The notes under the pieces were generated by a model. That model had not been told where the DNA came from. It was given only the letters and a program-made list of their open reading frames with translations, and ran no database searches. Below, piece after piece: positions 4,624 through 6,721 of a stretch of DNA of 6,721 bases; position 1 is the first letter of the stretch; the number at the start of each line of letters is the position of its first letter. The position numbers were made by a program, and so were the translations under genes. This stretch comes from JBFWQM01 sp050249455 (GTDB taxonomy: Bacteria > Pseudomonadota > Alphaproteobacteria > MPNO01 > VGEU01), in assembly GCA_050249455.1 (NCBI GenBank), contig JBFWQM010000266.1, forward strand, positions 1 through 6,721, read 5' to 3'.

Positions 4624-5460
4624 TCAATCCTCCGGCATCTTCGGCATCGGCAGGCCGCGGTCGATCTTGATGCCCTTCATGACCTCCTTCACCACGCCGC
4701 ACAGCGGCAGGCTGAGGCGGGCGTGGTCGGCCTCCTGGAGCACGATGGTCATGTCCTTCTCCGCCCACGGCACCGGGCGGTCGGCGGCGCCGGTGGCGAG
4801 CGCCCAGTTGCTGGCGCTGGAATCGAGCAGCGCCTCGGTCAGCCGGGCCGGATCGACGCCGAGGGTCTGCGCCAGCTTGAGCCCCTCGTGGTTGGCCGAG
4901 ATGCAGGCCCACAGGATCAGGTTGTTGACCATCTTGCCGACCTCGCCCGAGCCCAGCGGGCCGAGGTGGTAGACCGCGTCGGAGAAGGCGGAGAACACCG
5001 GCCGGCAGGCCTCGAACGCCTCGGCGTCGCCGCCGCCCATGACCAGCAGCTTGCCGTCCTCCGCCGCCGCCTCGCCGCGGCACAGCGGGATGTCGAGGAA
5101 GGCGACCGGCCTGCCCTCCACCCGCGCCGCGATCTTCTTCATCGTGCGCGGCGCGACGGTCGAGGCGACGGCGACGATCGAGCCGGCGTGCGCGCCCTTC
5201 AGCACGCCGCGGTCGCCGAAGATCGCCTCCATCACCTCGTTGTCGAACCCGACCACGATGATGGTGAGGTCGGATGCGGCGGCGACCTCCGCCGGCGTCG
5301 CCATCGTCTTGACGCCGAGCGAGTGGACGGCCTTGGTCGCCTCCGGGCTCACGTCATAGCCGGTGACCGCATAGCCGCGACTGACCAGGAGGCGGGCCAT
5401 CGGCCGGCCCATCTTGCCGAGTCCGATCAGTCCGACGTTGCGGATCTCTTGCTTTGGCAA
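4624..5460 (-). CDS. NAD(P)-dependent beta-hydroxyacid dehydrogenase (3-hydroxyisobutyrate dehydrogenase family)
   Basis: A 278-residue cytosolic oxidoreductase, slightly short for the family (about 290). The N-terminal Rossmann domain has VGLIGLGKMGRPMARLL (9-25), the dinucleotide-binding GxGxxG variant GLGKMG, with D36 ending beta-2 suggesting a preference for NAD. The substrate loop is LDIPLCRGEAAAEDGKL (122-138); the usual S-G-G is replaced by C127-R128-G129. The catalytic lysine is K176 in GSGEVGKMVNN (170-180), with N179/N180, and the late KDM motif is at 235-237. The family reversibly oxidises beta-hydroxyacids such as 3-hydroxyisobutyrate or tartronate semialdehyde. It begins at TTG 5460, 13 bases after the UbiD-family gene's stop, so the two are one operon. 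The changed substrate loop argues against naming a specific substrate. Confidence 0.9.
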   Translation of the reverse strand: MPKQEIRNVGLIGLGKMGRPMARLLVSRGYAVTGYDVSPEATKAVHSLGVKTMATPAEVAAASDLTIIVVGFDNEVMEAIFGDRGVLKGAHAGSIVAVASTVAPRTMKKIAARVEGRPVAFLDIPLCRGEAAAEDGKLLVMGGGDAEAFEACRPVFSAFSDAVYHLGPLGSGEVGKMVNNLILWACISANHEGLKLAQTLGVDPARLTEALLDSSASNWALATGAADRPVPWAEKDMTIVLQEADHARLSLPLCGVVKEVMKGIKIDRGLPMPKMPED

Positions 5461-5467
5461 CAGCGTG

Positions 5468-5474
5468 TCCTCTC
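5468..5474 (-). promoter_or_regulatory. SD site supporting the TTG start of the dehydrogenase
   Basis: GAGAGGA on the minus strand lies seven bases before TTG 5460 and overlaps the UbiD-family gene's stop codon. There is no in-frame ATG until residue 17, inside the nucleotide-binding loop, so TTG is the only workable start. The overlap with the upstream stop suggests translational coupling. Confidence 0.75.
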
Positions 5475-6721
5475 TACGACAGGCGCTTCAGCAGGTGGCC
5501 GAACTTCTCGAGCGTGCGGCGCTTTTCTTCCGGGCTGGCCTCGGCGACGGCGGGGAACTCGTCCTTCCAGTCATAGGGCCGGCAGGCGTCGACCAGTGCG
5601 CGCGAGTTGAAGTGGTCGCCCGCGCGCTTCCTCGGGTCGAGCGGCCCGGACCACGCGTTGCGGATGATGTCGATGTCGCTTTCCGGATCGCAGCGCGAGG
5701 CCATCGCCCAGGTGACGTCGTTGAGGTTGGTCGGGTCGATGTCCTCGTCCACCACCACGACGAAGCGGCCCAGGTAGTTGCCGGCGTGGCAGCCGGCGGC
5801 GAGCAACAGCGCCTGCTTGGCGTGGCCGGCATAGGCCTGCTTGATCGAGATGACGTTGAAGAGGCGGCCGCCCCCCGGCTCCTGGCACCACACCCCGTTG
5901 ACGCCGGGCAGGCCCGCCTTCTCCACGTCGTCCCAGATCATCGCCGACTTGATGACGCACTTGCTCAGCGAATAGTCCGACGGCGGCCGGCCGGGCCGCG
6001 CCATGGTGTGGATCGGGTTGTTGCGCCAGTAGACCCGGCGAACCTTCATCACGTAGTCCTCGCGCACCTTGCTGGCGTAGTAGCCCGTCCACTCGCCGAA
6101 CGGCCCTTCCGGGCGCTTCTCGTCGGGCAGGATCTCGCCCTCCAGCACGATCTCGGCGCCTGCCGGCATCGGCAGGCCATGCAGCTCGGTCTTGGCGATC
6201 TCGAACGGCACGCCGCGGTGGCCGCCCGCGTGGGCGAACTCCGACGTGCCGTAGTTGACCTCGTTGCCGGCCGACAGGAACAGCAGCGGGTCGTGGCCGA
6301 CCGAGACGGCGACCGGGCACGGCTTGCCGTCCTTGAAGTACTTCTCGCGGATCAGCCGGCCGTGCTTGCCGGGCGACATCCACAGGCCGCAGGTGTTCTT
6401 GTCGTGCACCATCACGCGGTAGGTGCCGAGGTTGACCCACTCGGACTCCGGGTCGCGCATGATGACCAGGTCGCCGGTGCCGAAATAGCGCCCGCCATCC
6501 TGCTCGTGCAGGAACGGGACGGGAAACTTGAACAGGTCGACGGCGCCGTCCTTGTCCACGTTCTCGAACACCGGGCCGCCGTTGACCTCGCGCGGCGGCA
6601 GCTCCTTGAACTCCTTCATCCGGTCGCGGTAGGCGCGCACCACGTCGAGCGGGTGGTCGGGCATCGGCAGGCCCAGGGTCAGCGCCAGCCGGCGCGGCGA
6701 GTTGGTGGCGCCCGACAGCAC
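5474..6721 (-). CDS. UbiD-family prenylated-FMN-dependent decarboxylase (partial, N-terminus outside)
   Basis: The visible 415 residues are the bulk of a UbiD-family (de)carboxylase; full proteins are about 450-500 residues, so some tens of N-terminal residues are missing. Family marks in visible numbering: GTYRVMVHDKNT (99-110) with the conserved arginine R102 near the prenylated FMN, SVGHDPLLFLSAG (140-152), and LEGEILPDEKRPEGPFGEWTGYY (193-215), whose E205-G-P-F-G-E210 supplies the two glutamates of the R-E-E catalytic network known from Fdc1. The later part has VVDEDIDPTNLNDVTWAMASRCDP (323-346), the metal/FMN-side acidic motif. It requires a UbiX-type prenyltransferase, not seen here. 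Family members decarboxylate aromatic or alpha,beta-unsaturated acids. It is followed by the dehydrogenase 13 bases on, suggesting a catabolic operon. The substrate is unknown. Confidence 0.93.
   Translation of the reverse strand: MLSGATNSPRRLALTLGLPMPDHPLDVVRAYRDRMKEFKELPPREVNGGPVFENVDKDGAVDLFKFPVPFLHEQDGGRYFGTGDLVIMRDPESEWVNLGTYRVMVHDKNTCGLWMSPGKHGRLIREKYFKDGKPCPVAVSVGHDPLLFLSAGNEVNYGTSEFAHAGGHRGVPFEIAKTELHGLPMPAGAEIVLEGEILPDEKRPEGPFGEWTGYYASKVREDYVMKVRRVYWRNNPIHTMARPGRPPSDYSLSKCVIKSAMIWDDVEKAGLPGVNGVWCQEPGGGRLFNVISIKQAYAGHAKQALLLAAGCHAGNYLGRFVVVVDEDIDPTNLNDVTWAMASRCDPESDIDIIRNAWSGPLDPRKRAGDHFNSRALVDACRPYDWKDEFPAVAEASPEEKRRTLEKFGHLLKRLS

Noticed and set aside
1..6721. CRISPR array, tRNA, rRNA, insertion sequence or integrase
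   Set aside because: No direct repeat series, no cloverleaf-like sequence, no transposase or catalytic recombinase motifs found on reading both strands by eye. Short or diverged RNA genes could still be missed without a covariance-model search.

Overview
This is a gene-dense, high-GC window. Most genes have a strong third-position G/C bias, Shine-Dalgarno (SD) sites are clear, and gene types are those of a free-living proteobacterium. The best guess is an alphaproteobacterium of soil or water (Rhodospirillales or Hyphomicrobiales type). This is inferred from composition and gene families, because no rRNA or marker gene is present.

Layout from left to right. Positions 1-122 hold the 3' end of an unrecognised gene, followed by an intrinsic terminator (137-173). 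A two-gene + strand operon follows: a MarR-family regulator (219-698) and a DUF1398-type protein (702-1097). A perfect 16-bp palindrome containing a consensus TTGACA -35 box sits just upstream of marR, so autoregulation is likely. A glutathione S-transferase (minus, 1104-1865) converges on that operon. It diverges from a six-helix voltage-gated-type potassium channel (1962-2744) that carries a C-terminal four-cysteine zinc ribbon. A 38-bp hairpin repeat (2813-2850) separates the channel from a converging 60-aa two-helix membrane protein (2849-3031). Then come a short leader-like ORF with a strong GC hairpin (3077-3163), a 75-aa protein resembling the small Recombinase domain of serine recombinases (3172-3399), and an overlapping class I SAM-dependent methyltransferase (3392-4021).

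Positions 4022-4623 differ in composition. They hold an 80-aa orphan gene on the minus strand (4140-4382) with relaxed codon use, a short possible gene fragment (4479-4589), and an AT-rich patch (about 4540-4612). This is the best candidate for recently acquired or decayed DNA.

The right end is a minus-strand catabolic pair. A UbiD-family prenylated-FMN decarboxylase (5474 to beyond the window edge) is followed 13 nt later by a beta-hydroxyacid dehydrogenase of the 3-hydroxyisobutyrate dehydrogenase family (4624-5460), which starts at TTG. They probably act in one pathway, but the substrate cannot be read from the sequence.

I did not find a clear new defence, mobile or RNA system. The most testable novelties are the MarR palindrome, the channel with the zinc ribbon, the leader ORF and hairpin before the 75-aa gene, and the orphan 80-aa gene in its atypical island.
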